Shown piece after piece: positions 56,326-64,000 of a DNA stretch of 64,000 nt; position 1 is the stretch's first letter; every line of letters starts with the position of its first letter. Source of the stretch: Paludibacteraceae bacterium (GTDB taxonomy: Bacteria; Bacteroidota; Bacteroidia; Bacteroidales; Paludibacteraceae); contig JAFYSK010000003.1 of assembly GCA_017559385.1 (NCBI GenBank), forward strand, positions 1 through 64,000, read 5' to 3'. A program made the position numbers and the translations under genes. Under the pieces are notes generated by a model. The model was not told where the DNA came from. It ran no database searches and worked only from the letters and a program-made list of their open reading frames with translations.

Positions 56326-57156
56326 ATGAACAATTTTATAAAGCGTACCCTTTCTGCTATCGTATATGCAGGATCAGTTATTGCCTCCATATTAGCGAAC
56401 AATCCAATATATTTTGGAGCAGTATTTATGCTTATTACAGCGTTGGCTATTCATGAGCATCACAAACTAGTGGATGCTTCCATCAAGTCTGCGGCTTATG
56501 CCATGGCAACAGGTATACTGATATTCACCACTTTATACTTTTTCTTTGCTGGTTACGAGCAGTGGTATTGGTTGTTATTCGGCTATCTAGTAGTACTGGT
56601 TTTAGCCATCATACATGAGTTATTTGTAGAACAAGAGAATCCAATTCACACGTGGGGCTATTTGTGCAATAGTCAATTGATGATCGCATTACCATTTGCT
56701 TTGATGAACGGCATACTGCTATACAACAAATATCTTCTTTTGGCACTCTTCATCGTTCTTTGGGTCAATGATAGTGGTGCATATATTGTAGGATCATTAA
56801 CGGGGAAACGCAAAAATGGCAATCATAAGATGTTTCCACGCGTGAGCCCAGCAAAATCTTGGGAAGGTCTCATCGGTGGTTTTATATTTGACTTGCTCGC
56901 AGGATATATTTTCTACAAGATTGGTTGGACTAGCGACTTGCATTTGACCTCCTATCCGCTACTGAATAGTTTATTATTTGCACTCACCATTGGCATATTT
57001 GGTACGCTAGGAGATTTGATTGAGAGCCTATTCAAGCGCACTCTTGGGGTAAAGGACTCGGGTAAGTTTTTACCAGGGCACGGCGGTGTACTAGACCGTT
57101 TTGATAGTTTATTGTTAGCAGTTCCTGTAGTGTACCTACTATTCGTATATTTATAA
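56326..57156 (+). CDS. cdsA: Phosphatidate cytidylyltransferase CdsA
   Basis: CdsA makes CDP-diacylglycerol, the branch point of phospholipid synthesis. The start at 56,326 follows the promoter; a Met 21 codons upstream falls inside it. The 276-residue protein has about eight membrane segments and the family signature 'SLFKRTLGVKDSGKFLPGHG' near 225-245, followed by 'GVLDRFDSLL' with the catalytic Asp pair. It is followed by an LpxL-like acyltransferase gene 41 bp away, a joint lipid/lipid A context. Confidence 0.95.
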   Translation: MNNFIKRTLSAIVYAGSVIASILANNPIYFGAVFMLITALAIHEHHKLVDASIKSAAYAMATGILIFTTLYFFFAGYEQWYWLLFGYLVVLVLAIIHELFVEQENPIHTWGYLCNSQLMIALPFALMNGILLYNKYLLLALFIVLWVNDSGAYIVGSLTGKRKNGNHKMFPRVSPAKSWEGLIGGFIFDLLAGYIFYKIGWTSDLHLTSYPLLNSLLFALTIGIFGTLGDLIESLFKRTLGVKDSGKFLPGHGGVLDRFDSLLLAVPVVYLLFVYL

Positions 57157-57197
57157 TTTTGAGACATTAAAAAAGAGGTAAATTTAGACACAAGCAC

Positions 57198-58094
57198 ATG
57201 TTTTTTATTCGAGCACTAAGCATATTTCCATTATCATTCTTGTATGTGCTATCTGATTACATTATTTATCCGTTGGCACGCCATATTTTACGTTACAGGC
57301 TTGACCTAGTTCGTAAAAACATACGCACATCTTTCCCGGACAAGTCTATCCAAGAGCAAGACGCAATCATTCGTGCATTTTACCATCACTTAGCTGACTT
57401 GTTAGTGGAGATTGCATACGCATATCGTGTTTCCGAAGAAGAGATGCGTCGTCGCGTCACCTTTGAGAACATTGAACTAATAGAGGAATTATCTAGAAAG
57501 AAACATGGCACAATTGCATATTTAGGTCATATGTGCAATTGGGAGTGGATAGCAGATATTGGCAACCAATTTACCGATAAGTCGATAGTGGAATATTGCG
57601 TATATCGCCGATTAAATAATCCACGAACCGACCAGGACATGAACACCATACGCGAACGCCGGGGAGCTATCTGTATCGAAAAGCATCTTCTATTGCGTAA
57701 GTTAATTGAGTTGCGTAAAGCATCGCACCCTTTTATGATAGGATTGTTGTCTGATCAAAAGCCAGCACCTAATAGTGCACAAATCTGGACTACTTTTTTG
57801 GGTCAAGAAACAGCCTTCTTGGACGGAGGTGATGTATTAGCGCGTAAGTTTAGTTATGGTGTAGTATTTGCACATATTACATGCCCAAAACGAGGTTATT
57901 ATCATGTGCGCTTAGAACTGATTACTGATGACCCTTCAACAATGCAACCAGGTGATATAACACTAGCATATGCGCAACTGTTAGAGAAGAACGTACAGGA
58001 ACAACCGCATATGTGGCTATGGAGCCATAATCGTTGGAAATGGAGCAAAACAGACATAGCAAACAACCAAAAGAACAAAACTAATAAACAATAA
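57198..58094 (+). CDS. Lipid A acyltransferase, LpxL/HtrB family
   Basis: The 298-residue protein has an N-terminal hydrophobic helix (~8-30), then '[16 protein letters not shown]' near 38, and the acyltransferase motif HxxxxE/HxxNWE as '[13 protein letters not shown]' near 112-124. '[10 protein letters not shown]' near 180 and a '[11 protein letters not shown]' segment follow. It would add a secondary acyl chain to Kdo-lipid A or lipid A at the inner membrane. Fumarase follows after 5 bp. Confidence 0.92.
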   Translation: MFFIRALSIFPLSFLYVLSDYIIYPLARHILRYRLDLVRKNIRTSFPDKSIQEQDAIIRAFYHHLADLLVEIAYAYRVSEEEMRRRVTFENIELIEELSRKKHGTIAYLGHMCNWEWIADIGNQFTDKSIVEYCVYRRLNNPRTDQDMNTIRERRGAICIEKHLLLRKLIELRKASHPFMIGLLSDQKPAPNSAQIWTTFLGQETAFLDGGDVLARKFSYGVVFAHITCPKRGYYHVRLELITDDPSTMQPGDITLAYAQLLEKNVQEQPHMWLWSHNRWKWSKTDIANNQKNKTNKQ

Positions 58095-58099
58095 AAATT

Positions 58100-59740
58100 A
58101 TGGAATTCAAGTATGCACCAATGTTTCAACTTGGTAAGGATGAAACAGAGTATTATCTATTGACCAAGGACCATGTGTCTGTTGGCGAGTTCGAAGGCAA
58201 ACCTATGCTTAAGATTGAAGCTGAAGGTTTGACCAAAATGGCTAATGCTGCCTTTTCAGATGTCAGCTTTATGTTGCGTCGCAGCCATAATGAGCAAGTA
58301 GCAAAAATCCTACGCGATCCAGAAGCTAGCGACAACGACAAGTATGTAGCTTTGACCTTCTTGCGCAACGCAGAAGTATCATGCAAAGGTCAACTACCAC
58401 TCTGCCAGGACACTGGTACAGCAATCATCCACGGAGAAAAGGGTCAACAAGTTTGGACAGGTTACTGCGACGAAGAAGCACTCAGCAAAGGTGTATATCT
58501 CACATATACCGAACGCAACTTGCGCTATTCACAAAATGCCCCTCTTAACATGTACGATGAGGTGAACACCAAATGCAATCTTCCTGCACAAATTGATCTA
58601 GAGGCTTGCGAAGGAATGGAATACCACTTCCTCTGCGTAACCAAAGGTGGTGGTTCAGCAAACAAGACATACCTCTACCAAGAGACCAAAGCTCGTATTC
58701 AAAACCCAGGAACTTTGATTCCATTCTTAGTAGAGAAGATGAAGAGCCTTGGTACTGCAGCATGCCCACCATATCACATTGCCTTTGTTATAGGTGGAAC
58801 TAGTGCAGAGAAAAACCTACTAACCGTAAAACTAGCTTCTACTCACTATTACGACACCCTTCCTACTACTGGAGACGAGACAGGTCGTGCATTCCGAGAT
58901 ATCGAATTGGAGGAGCAACTCTTGAAAGAAGCATACAAGATTGGTCTTGGAGCTCAGTTTGGTGGCAAATATATGGCGCATGACATCCGTGTTATCCGTC
59001 TTCCTCGTCACGGAGCAAGCTGCCCAATTGGTCTAGGTGTAAGTTGTTCTGCCGACCGCAATATCAAATGTAAGATTAATAAGGATGGTATATGGATTGA
59101 AAAGATGGACAACAATCCTGCATCTTTGATTCCAGAAGAGCTCCGCCAAGCAGGTGAAGGAGATGCAGTGCGCGTTGACCTCAACCAACCAATGGCAGAT
59201 GTATGCAAAATCCTCAGCCAATATCCTATTGGTACACGTCTATCATTAAATGGAACAATCATTGTGGGTCGCGACATCGCACACGCTAAGATTAAAGCTC
59301 GCTTGGATGCTGGTGAGGGTATGCCAGAATATCTCAAGAATCACCCTATTTACTATGCCGGACCAGCAAAAACTCCTGCTGGTATGCCTTGCGGCTCTAT
59401 GGGGCCTACCACAGCTGGCCGTATGGATCCATATGTAGATGAGTTCCAAGACAATGGCGGTAGCCTCATTATGCTTGCAAAAGGCAATCGTACTATTGAT
59501 GTTACTAACGCATGTCAAAAACACGGAGGTTTCTATCTAGGCTCTATTGGTGGACCTGCAGCTATCCTGGCACAAGAGAACATCAAATCCATTGAGTGCG
59601 TAGAGTACCCAGAACTCGGCATGGAGGCGATTTGGAAAATCGAAGTAGAGAATTTCCCTGCCTTCATTCTTGTAGATGATAAGGGTAATGACTTCTTCAA
59701 GCAACTTCGTCCTTGTGAGGGTTGCACTATCTTGAAGTAA
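58100..59740 (+). CDS. Fumarate hydratase class I, [4Fe-4S]
   Basis: The 546-residue protein is a single-chain class I fumarase. It has '[16 protein letters not shown]' near 100-115 with a cluster Cys, '[13 protein letters not shown]' near 184, '[17 protein letters not shown]' near 304-320, '[12 protein letters not shown]' near 434 and '[13 protein letters not shown]' near 475. It interconverts fumarate and malate; in anaerobic Bacteroidota it serves the succinate-forming branch. It begins 5 bp after the acyltransferase gene, so the cdsA-lpxL-fumarase run is likely co-transcribed. Confidence 0.95.
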   Translation: MEFKYAPMFQLGKDETEYYLLTKDHVSVGEFEGKPMLKIEAEGLTKMANAAFSDVSFMLRRSHNEQVAKILRDPEASDNDKYVALTFLRNAEVSCKGQLPLCQDTGTAIIHGEKGQQVWTGYCDEEALSKGVYLTYTERNLRYSQNAPLNMYDEVNTKCNLPAQIDLEACEGMEYHFLCVTKGGGSANKTYLYQETKARIQNPGTLIPFLVEKMKSLGTAACPPYHIAFVIGGTSAEKNLLTVKLASTHYYDTLPTTGDETGRAFRDIELEEQLLKEAYKIGLGAQFGGKYMAHDIRVIRLPRHGASCPIGLGVSCSADRNIKCKINKDGIWIEKMDNNPASLIPEELRQAGEGDAVRVDLNQPMADVCKILSQYPIGTRLSLNGTIIVGRDIAHAKIKARLDAGEGMPEYLKNHPIYYAGPAKTPAGMPCGSMGPTTAGRMDPYVDEFQDNGGSLIMLAKGNRTIDVTNACQKHGGFYLGSIGGPAAILAQENIKSIECVEYPELGMEAIWKIEVENFPAFILVDDKGNDFFKQLRPCEGCTILK

Positions 59741-59750
59741 CAATACCATT

Positions 59751-59779
59751 TGGTTTGGCGCAATGACAGCGCCAAACCA
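59751..59779. terminator. Hairpin between fumarase and the LytM gene
   Basis: TGGTTTGGCGC (59,751-59,761) pairs with GCGCCAAACCA (59,769-59,779) around AATGACA, 11 bp after the fumarase stop. Only a short TTTAA follows, so termination may be partial. Confidence 0.55.
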
Positions 59780-59800
59780 TTTAATCAACTCACCTTTTGT

Positions 59801-60646
59801 ATGAAATCAGACATCAACAAAACCTCTATTTGGAAACGCTTGCGACATACTTATCGCATCAGCATTATCAACGAAAAGACTCTCTCCGAGCACGGACACC
59901 TTCGCGTAAGCGTGTGGGGAGGTATCATATTGCTAGCGATTGTCTTCCTCCTATCATGGCTACTATTCTCGCTTGTCATAGCGTTTACACCTATGCGCAA
60001 TTACTTGCCAGGATATTCAGGCAACATCCGTCACCAACTCATGGAAGAATCTGCTAAGATTGACTCAATGGGTACTAACCTAGAACTGCAACGCCAATAT
60101 CTCAATGTCATTACCCAAGCTATAGCAGGTGAAATGCCTACTGATTCCATACAATCCCTTGACTCTATGCAAATCATTGCAAAAGAGGAATTGCTGACTA
60201 CCAAGAGTAAAAACGAGGAAGACTTTATAGCGCAATACGAGGCCAACGAAAAGGATAATCTCCAACTTTTTGAAGCAGTCATTTCGGCTAACACATCACA
60301 CACCAACAATTTTATTGCACCTACCCATGGTGCTATTACCCAAACCTTCTCCCCAACTAATAACCAATATGGTGTTACCATCTCAACATATAGTAGCAAG
60401 AGCGCTGTCGCTGTGCTTGATGGAACAATCATCCATAATGCATATGAGATTAACAACACCTATTCCGTTATTATTCAACATGCACAATTCACATCCATCT
60501 ATCAGGGACTTGAACAGCCTACCAAGCAGATAGGTGATAATGTAACAGTTGGACAAGTAATAGGGCTTATCAAAGATCAAAAGTTACAATTCCAACTTTG
60601 GCAGAATGGAAAGCCTGTCAATCCACAAGACTATATCGTATTTTAA
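59801..60646 (+). CDS. Membrane protein with degenerate LytM (M23) domain
   Basis: The start at 59,801 (MKSDINKTSIWKRLRHTYRI) puts a basic cytoplasmic tail before a single transmembrane segment (~45-70). A coiled region follows, then a C-terminal M23-like fold: 'APTHGAITQTF' near 182, 'AVAVLDGTIIHNAY' near 207, 'YSVIIQHAQFTSIYQGL' near 226, 'GDNVTVGQVIGLIKD' near 246 and 'LQFQLWQNGKPVNPQDYI' near 264. The zinc ligands of active LytM enzymes (HxxxD and HxH) are absent: the HLHFE position reads LQFQL and the first His region is lost. It may be an EnvC/NlpD-like activator or scaffold. The neighbouring porE-like gene is 63 bp away. Confidence 0.85.
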   Translation: MKSDINKTSIWKRLRHTYRISIINEKTLSEHGHLRVSVWGGIILLAIVFLLSWLLFSLVIAFTPMRNYLPGYSGNIRHQLMEESAKIDSMGTNLELQRQYLNVITQAIAGEMPTDSIQSLDSMQIIAKEELLTTKSKNEEDFIAQYEANEKDNLQLFEAVISANTSHTNNFIAPTHGAITQTFSPTNNQYGVTISTYSSKSAVAVLDGTIIHNAYEINNTYSVIIQHAQFTSIYQGLEQPTKQIGDNVTVGQVIGLIKDQKLQFQLWQNGKPVNPQDYIVF

Positions 60647-60709
60647 ACGAAACTTATCAACACTTAAGATCATTCTTCAATAGACATAAAAACAATTGCT
60701 ACCATCAAC

Positions 60710-62746
60710 ATGCATCTAAAAAAGATTCTGTACATATGCATTATACTACTTGCTGCGGGTTTACAATCGTGCAGCATCATGGCGCGTATTAAGCGTGCTG
60801 ACCGCAAATATCAAATTGGCGAATACTATGCTGCTGCCGATATGTATCGACAAACATATCGGCAAATCAACTCAAAAGACAAGTCACTTCGCGCACATGT
60901 AGCCTTCCAACAAGGTGAATGTTATCGTATCTTGAATAACTCCAAAGCTGTATCAGCATATAAAAACGCCATTCGATATAACTATCACGACTCTATCGTT
61001 TTCGTACACTATGCACAAGTACTACAATATCAGGGTAAGTACAAAGAAGCTATCAAGCAATACGACATATACCTGGAGCAACATCCAGCAGACTACGTAG
61101 CTCAAGCTGGCAAGTTTGCATGTATCAAGGCAGACGAATGGAAAAAAACACATTCAAGATACAAAGTGACACCTGCAAAAGAGTTCAATGCAAAACGCTC
61201 GTCTAACTATGCGCCTGCATTCATCACCTCATCAGCAGATGCATTAGTATTCACATCTAACAGACAAGAACAAGCACCCACCAACAAAAAGAAAGTACGC
61301 ACTTCTGCTGTAACTGGAATGCCTACTTTCAGTCTATATTCCGCGCGGAAGAATGCTGCAGGTAAATGGGAAGAGATAGAGCTATGCGAGGGCTTGTTAC
61401 CAGAAAGTGAGGAGCAAGAGGAAGAAGGTGGCACACAGAAACAAACGACTACTGCAGAAATAGGTGTATGTTGTTTTTCACCTGATGGCAAAACCATGTA
61501 CTTCACCTATGCTAAATCTATACAAGGACAAGATGTAGGAGCCAAGATATATACCTCTCAACGCGCTAGTGGCGAGTGGAGCGAAGCCCAAGAGCTACAG
61601 TTATTCAAAGATAGCAGTATTACTGTTGGCCATCCTAGTATATGTGCTACTGGCGATACGCTATATTTCGTTAGCGATGCCCCAGGAGGTTACGGAGGTA
61701 AAGATATATATATGGCTATCAATAATGGTGGAACTTGGGATGAGATCACAAACTTAGGTCCAAGTATCAATACTGCCGATGACGAGATGTTCCCATATAT
61801 ACGACACGATGGACGACTATACTTCTCTTCAAGGGGATTACCCGGACTAGGAGGACTTGACTTATTCTATGCGATTCGCCAAGACACCACCTATAATGTA
61901 TTTAATATGGGTGTACCCTTTAACTCTTCCGGAGATGATTTTGGCATAAGTTTTGCTAGTGAAGACGAAGCAGGATTTTTCTCTTCCAACCGTGGACAAA
62001 AAAAAGGATACGATCTCATATACGCATTCCATCTACCAGAGATGGAGGTACACATACAAGGCACAATCTACAACAATGACCGTCAGCATTTGTCAGATGC
62101 CTCAATTCGTCTGATTGGTAACGACGGAACAAATGTGAAAACTCAAATTCGCAGAGATGGTACCTATCGTTTGCGTTTGAACAAAGAGGTACAATATGCT
62201 ATGCTCATTACGGCGAGAGGTTATCTCAACCAAAAGCACATATTCTCCACAGAAGGACTACAAGATAGCCACACATATAAACAAGATTTTACTTTAGCAC
62301 CAATATCCAAACCGGTTAAGATGGAGAATATCTTCTTCAAGTTTGGTAGTTGGGAACTAACAGCAGACTCCGAGAATGGCCTAAATGCCCTTATTAAACT
62401 GCTTAATGATAATCCAAACATTACTATTGAGCTATCAGCCCACACCGATATGGTCGGTAGTAAAGAAGCAAACGAGCAATTATCACTACGCCGTGCTCAG
62501 TCGGTGGTCGATTACTTGATCAAACATGGTATTGACAGCAAGCGACTAACACCAGTGGGATATGGAGAAGAGAAGCCAGTGATTGTAGATGAGATATTAC
62601 ACAATCTATATCCATACTTACCAATTGGACAAGAATTGAATGAAACATATATTCTTACACTTAACACAGAGCAACAGGAAGTTTGCAAATCGCTGAACCG
62701 CCGTACTGAATTCCGTGTATTGAAAACCACATATAATTTGTATTAA
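60710..62746 (+). CDS. porE: T9SS PorE-like lipoprotein: TPR, PD40 propeller, CRD, OmpA
   Basis: The 678-residue protein has a lipoprotein signal with 'LQSC' (Cys near 21). The domain order is TPR (~30-145), a WD40/PD40 beta-propeller (~165-440, with '[15 protein letters not shown]', '[18 protein letters not shown]' and '[18 protein letters not shown]'), a carboxypeptidase-regulatory-like domain (~445-530) and a C-terminal OmpA peptidoglycan-binding domain (~540-678, '[23 protein letters not shown]' class). This is the arrangement of PorE (PG1058) of Porphyromonas gingivalis, a peptidoglycan-linked T9SS component. Similar multi-domain OmpA proteins exist, so the symbol is probable rather than certain. 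Confidence 0.82.
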   Translation: MHLKKILYICIILLAAGLQSCSIMARIKRADRKYQIGEYYAAADMYRQTYRQINSKDKSLRAHVAFQQGECYRILNNSKAVSAYKNAIRYNYHDSIVFVHYAQVLQYQGKYKEAIKQYDIYLEQHPADYVAQAGKFACIKADEWKKTHSRYKVTPAKEFNAKRSSNYAPAFITSSADALVFTSNRQEQAPTNKKKVRTSAVTGMPTFSLYSARKNAAGKWEEIELCEGLLPESEEQEEEGGTQKQTTTAEIGVCCFSPDGKTMYFTYAKSIQGQDVGAKIYTSQRASGEWSEAQELQLFKDSSITVGHPSICATGDTLYFVSDAPGGYGGKDIYMAINNGGTWDEITNLGPSINTADDEMFPYIRHDGRLYFSSRGLPGLGGLDLFYAIRQDTTYNVFNMGVPFNSSGDDFGISFASEDEAGFFSSNRGQKKGYDLIYAFHLPEMEVHIQGTIYNNDRQHLSDASIRLIGNDGTNVKTQIRRDGTYRLRLNKEVQYAMLITARGYLNQKHIFSTEGLQDSHTYKQDFTLAPISKPVKMENIFFKFGSWELTADSENGLNALIKLLNDNPNITIELSAHTDMVGSKEANEQLSLRRAQSVVDYLIKHGIDSKRLTPVGYGEEKPVIVDEILHNLYPYLPIGQELNETYILTLNTEQQEVCKSLNRRTEFRVLKTTYNLY

Positions 62747-62763
62747 AATATATTTTTCGAAAT

Positions 62764-63558
62764 ATGAAACAATATTTAGAATTATGTCAACGAGTCCTCC
62801 AAGAGGGCACTCTCAAACAAGACCGAACAGGAACAGGAACTAAGTCTGTGTTTGGTCATCAGATGCGTTTTAATTTGGAGGAAGGTTTTCCTCTGCTGAC
62901 CACAAAAAAGCTACACTTAAAATCTATTATTTACGAACTATTGTGGTTTTTAAAAGGTGATACAAATGTTAAGTATCTTCAAGACCATGGTGTCCGCATT
63001 TGGAATGAGTGGGCAGACGAGAACGGCGAATTGGGTCCTGTCTATGGTCATCAATGGCGTTCATGGCCAGATTACCAGGGCGGTCACATTGATCAAATCA
63101 AATTACTTGTTGAGCAACTCAAGAAAAATCCAGATTCTCGGCGTCATATCGTGAGTGCATGGAATGTAGCCGAAGTTAACAATATGGCTTTGCCTCCATG
63201 TCACACATTATTTCAATTCTATGTAGCAGATGGTCGATTAAGTTTGCAACTATATCAACGCTCGGCTGATATATTCCTAGGTGTTCCATTTAACATTGCC
63301 TCTTATGCCTTGTTATTGATGATGATGGCTCAAGTGACAGGATTGAAGGTAGGAGACTTCGTACATACTTTTGGTGATGCACATATTTACACCAACCACT
63401 TTGAACAAGTAGAATTGCAGCTCAAACGCGATACGCGCGCACTACCTAAGATGATTATAAACCCCGAGGTAAAAGATTTGTTTGATTTCAAGTTTGAAGA
63501 CTTCACATTGGTTGACTATGATCCACACCCACATATTCCAGGTGTTGTGGCTGTATAA
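62764..63558 (+). CDS. thyA: Thymidylate synthase ThyA
   Basis: ThyA methylates dUMP using methylene-tetrahydrofolate. The 264-residue protein has '[17 protein letters not shown]' near 20, '[15 protein letters not shown]' near 58, the catalytic Cys in '[13 protein letters not shown]' near 142-154, '[21 protein letters not shown]' class near 165 and 'GDAHIYTNH' near 204. It has the size of the E. coli enzyme. folA follows 11 bp later, the usual pairing because ThyA produces dihydrofolate. Confidence 0.97.
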   Translation: MKQYLELCQRVLQEGTLKQDRTGTGTKSVFGHQMRFNLEEGFPLLTTKKLHLKSIIYELLWFLKGDTNVKYLQDHGVRIWNEWADENGELGPVYGHQWRSWPDYQGGHIDQIKLLVEQLKKNPDSRRHIVSAWNVAEVNNMALPPCHTLFQFYVADGRLSLQLYQRSADIFLGVPFNIASYALLLMMMAQVTGLKVGDFVHTFGDAHIYTNHFEQVELQLKRDTRALPKMIINPEVKDLFDFKFEDFTLVDYDPHPHIPGVVAV

Positions 63559-63569
63559 TTTTTTGTAGA

Positions 63570-64000
63570 ATGAACATTATTGTAGCTATAGCCGACAACT
63601 ATGCAATAGGAAAATCTGGTGATCTACTCTGCTATTTACCAGATGATCTCAAGCATTTTAAAGCCCTCACAACAGGCGCCACAGTCGTTATGGGAAAGAA
63701 AACTTTCTTTTCACTTCCTCGTCGTCCGTTGCCTAATCGTCGCAATATAGTACTAACCCGCGATGTATCTTTCACGCATGAGGGTGTTGATGTAGCCCAC
63801 TCTATTGAGGAACTAACGTCAACGCTCACACCAGAAGAAAAGGTATTTATTATAGGCGGAGGTGAAGTGTATCGACAGTTTATGCCATTGGCAAAAGAAC
63901 TACACATCACCCATATTCATCATACTTGGGAAGATGCGGATACATTCTTCCCTGAAATAGACACTTCTATCTGGCAACGTCTAAACGAAGAGTTCCACGA
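63570..64000 (+). CDS. folA: Dihydrofolate reductase, C-terminus cut by window edge
   Basis: FolA regenerates tetrahydrofolate. The start at 63,570 gives 'MNIIVAIADNYAIGKSGDLL' then 'YLPDDLKHFKALT', with the active-site acid Asp in 'LPDDLKHF', 'VVMGKKTFFSLPRRPLPNR' class near 40-58 and the NADPH-binding 'VFIIGGGEVYRQFMP' near 92-106. The frame is open to the right edge (143 codons visible), and the family usually ends ~155-165, so only the last ~15-20 residues are missing. Confidence 0.95.
   Translation, partial: MNIIVAIADNYAIGKSGDLLCYLPDDLKHFKALTTGATVVMGKKTFFSLPRRPLPNRRNIVLTRDVSFTHEGVDVAHSIEELTSTLTPEEKVFIIGGGEVYRQFMPLAKELHITHIHHTWEDADTFFPEIDTSIWQRLNEEFH

Overview
The window looks like a chromosomal contig from an uncultured-type member of the Bacteroidales (Bacteroidota). 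Three lines of evidence support this. Many promoters fit the Bacteroidota form TTG(x19-22)TAnnTTTG. Two components of the type IX secretion system (PorT and a PorE-like protein) occur together with secreted proteins carrying a T9SS C-terminal sorting domain. Rho carries the long disordered N-terminal insertion typical of the phylum. The family cannot be fixed from this sequence. No rRNA, tRNA, CRISPR array, transposase or phage gene was seen.

Layout. (1) 1-18,823, mostly minus strand: an accessory, surface-directed region. It holds a giant Cys/Tyr/Asp-rich repeat protein cut by the left edge, a 2848-residue T9SS cargo protein, two paralogous AAA/DUF4143 ATPases flanking a GHKL-ATPase plus STAS-like (DUF4325) pair, a relic of an AlbA_2/RecG-like regulator, and a two-gene operon for a repeat-containing secreted protein and a protein with hydrophobic segments at both ends. 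(2) 18,824-19,924: a gene-free tract made of nested inverted repeats that ends at the ftsY start codon. (3) 19,925-37,399, plus strand: housekeeping genes ftsY, mtaB, rho, aroQ, porT, a lipoprotein, bcp, nadC, an Xaa-Pro aminopeptidase, PBP1A, a TPR protein, a divergent TraB/GumN protein and a BASS-type transporter. (4) 37,477-39,787: an aminotransferase on the minus strand diverging from a small outer-membrane barrel. (5) 39,788-52,686, minus strand: a T9SS-sorted alpha-amylase, then (in transcription order from 52,686) a sugar oxidoreductase, two Wza-like lipoproteins, a Wzc-like tyrosine kinase, kdsB, a TerB/DnaJ protein, rlmH, a SulP transporter and mnmA. This resembles one long exopolysaccharide/Kdo operon with housekeeping genes at its end. 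(6) 52,934-56,239, minus strand: recN-rarA and a small acidic protein. (7) 56,326-64,000, plus strand: cdsA, an lpxL-like acyltransferase, class I fumarase, a degenerate LytM protein, the PorE-like protein, thyA and folA (cut by the right edge).

The genes share envelope themes: T9SS export (PorT, PorE, at least two sorted cargos), capsule or exopolysaccharide export, lipid A and Kdo supply, and peptidoglycan synthesis.

The least ordinary feature is the repeat ecology. Several short families (AGAGTTG heptads, AGGCGATG-type strings, palindromes GCTCGC-NNN-GCGAGC and GCGGC-NNA-GCCGC, 11-bp tandem repeats, and a GACAATTA-bearing element) fill intergenic space. They also appear in frame inside genes: twice in mtaB, once in aroQ, as the identical C-terminal codons of FtsY and AroQ, and as the start-codon context of nadC and the BASS gene. 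This recalls the Rickettsia palindromic elements that invade reading frames. It was recognised by eye here and needs a genome-wide count.
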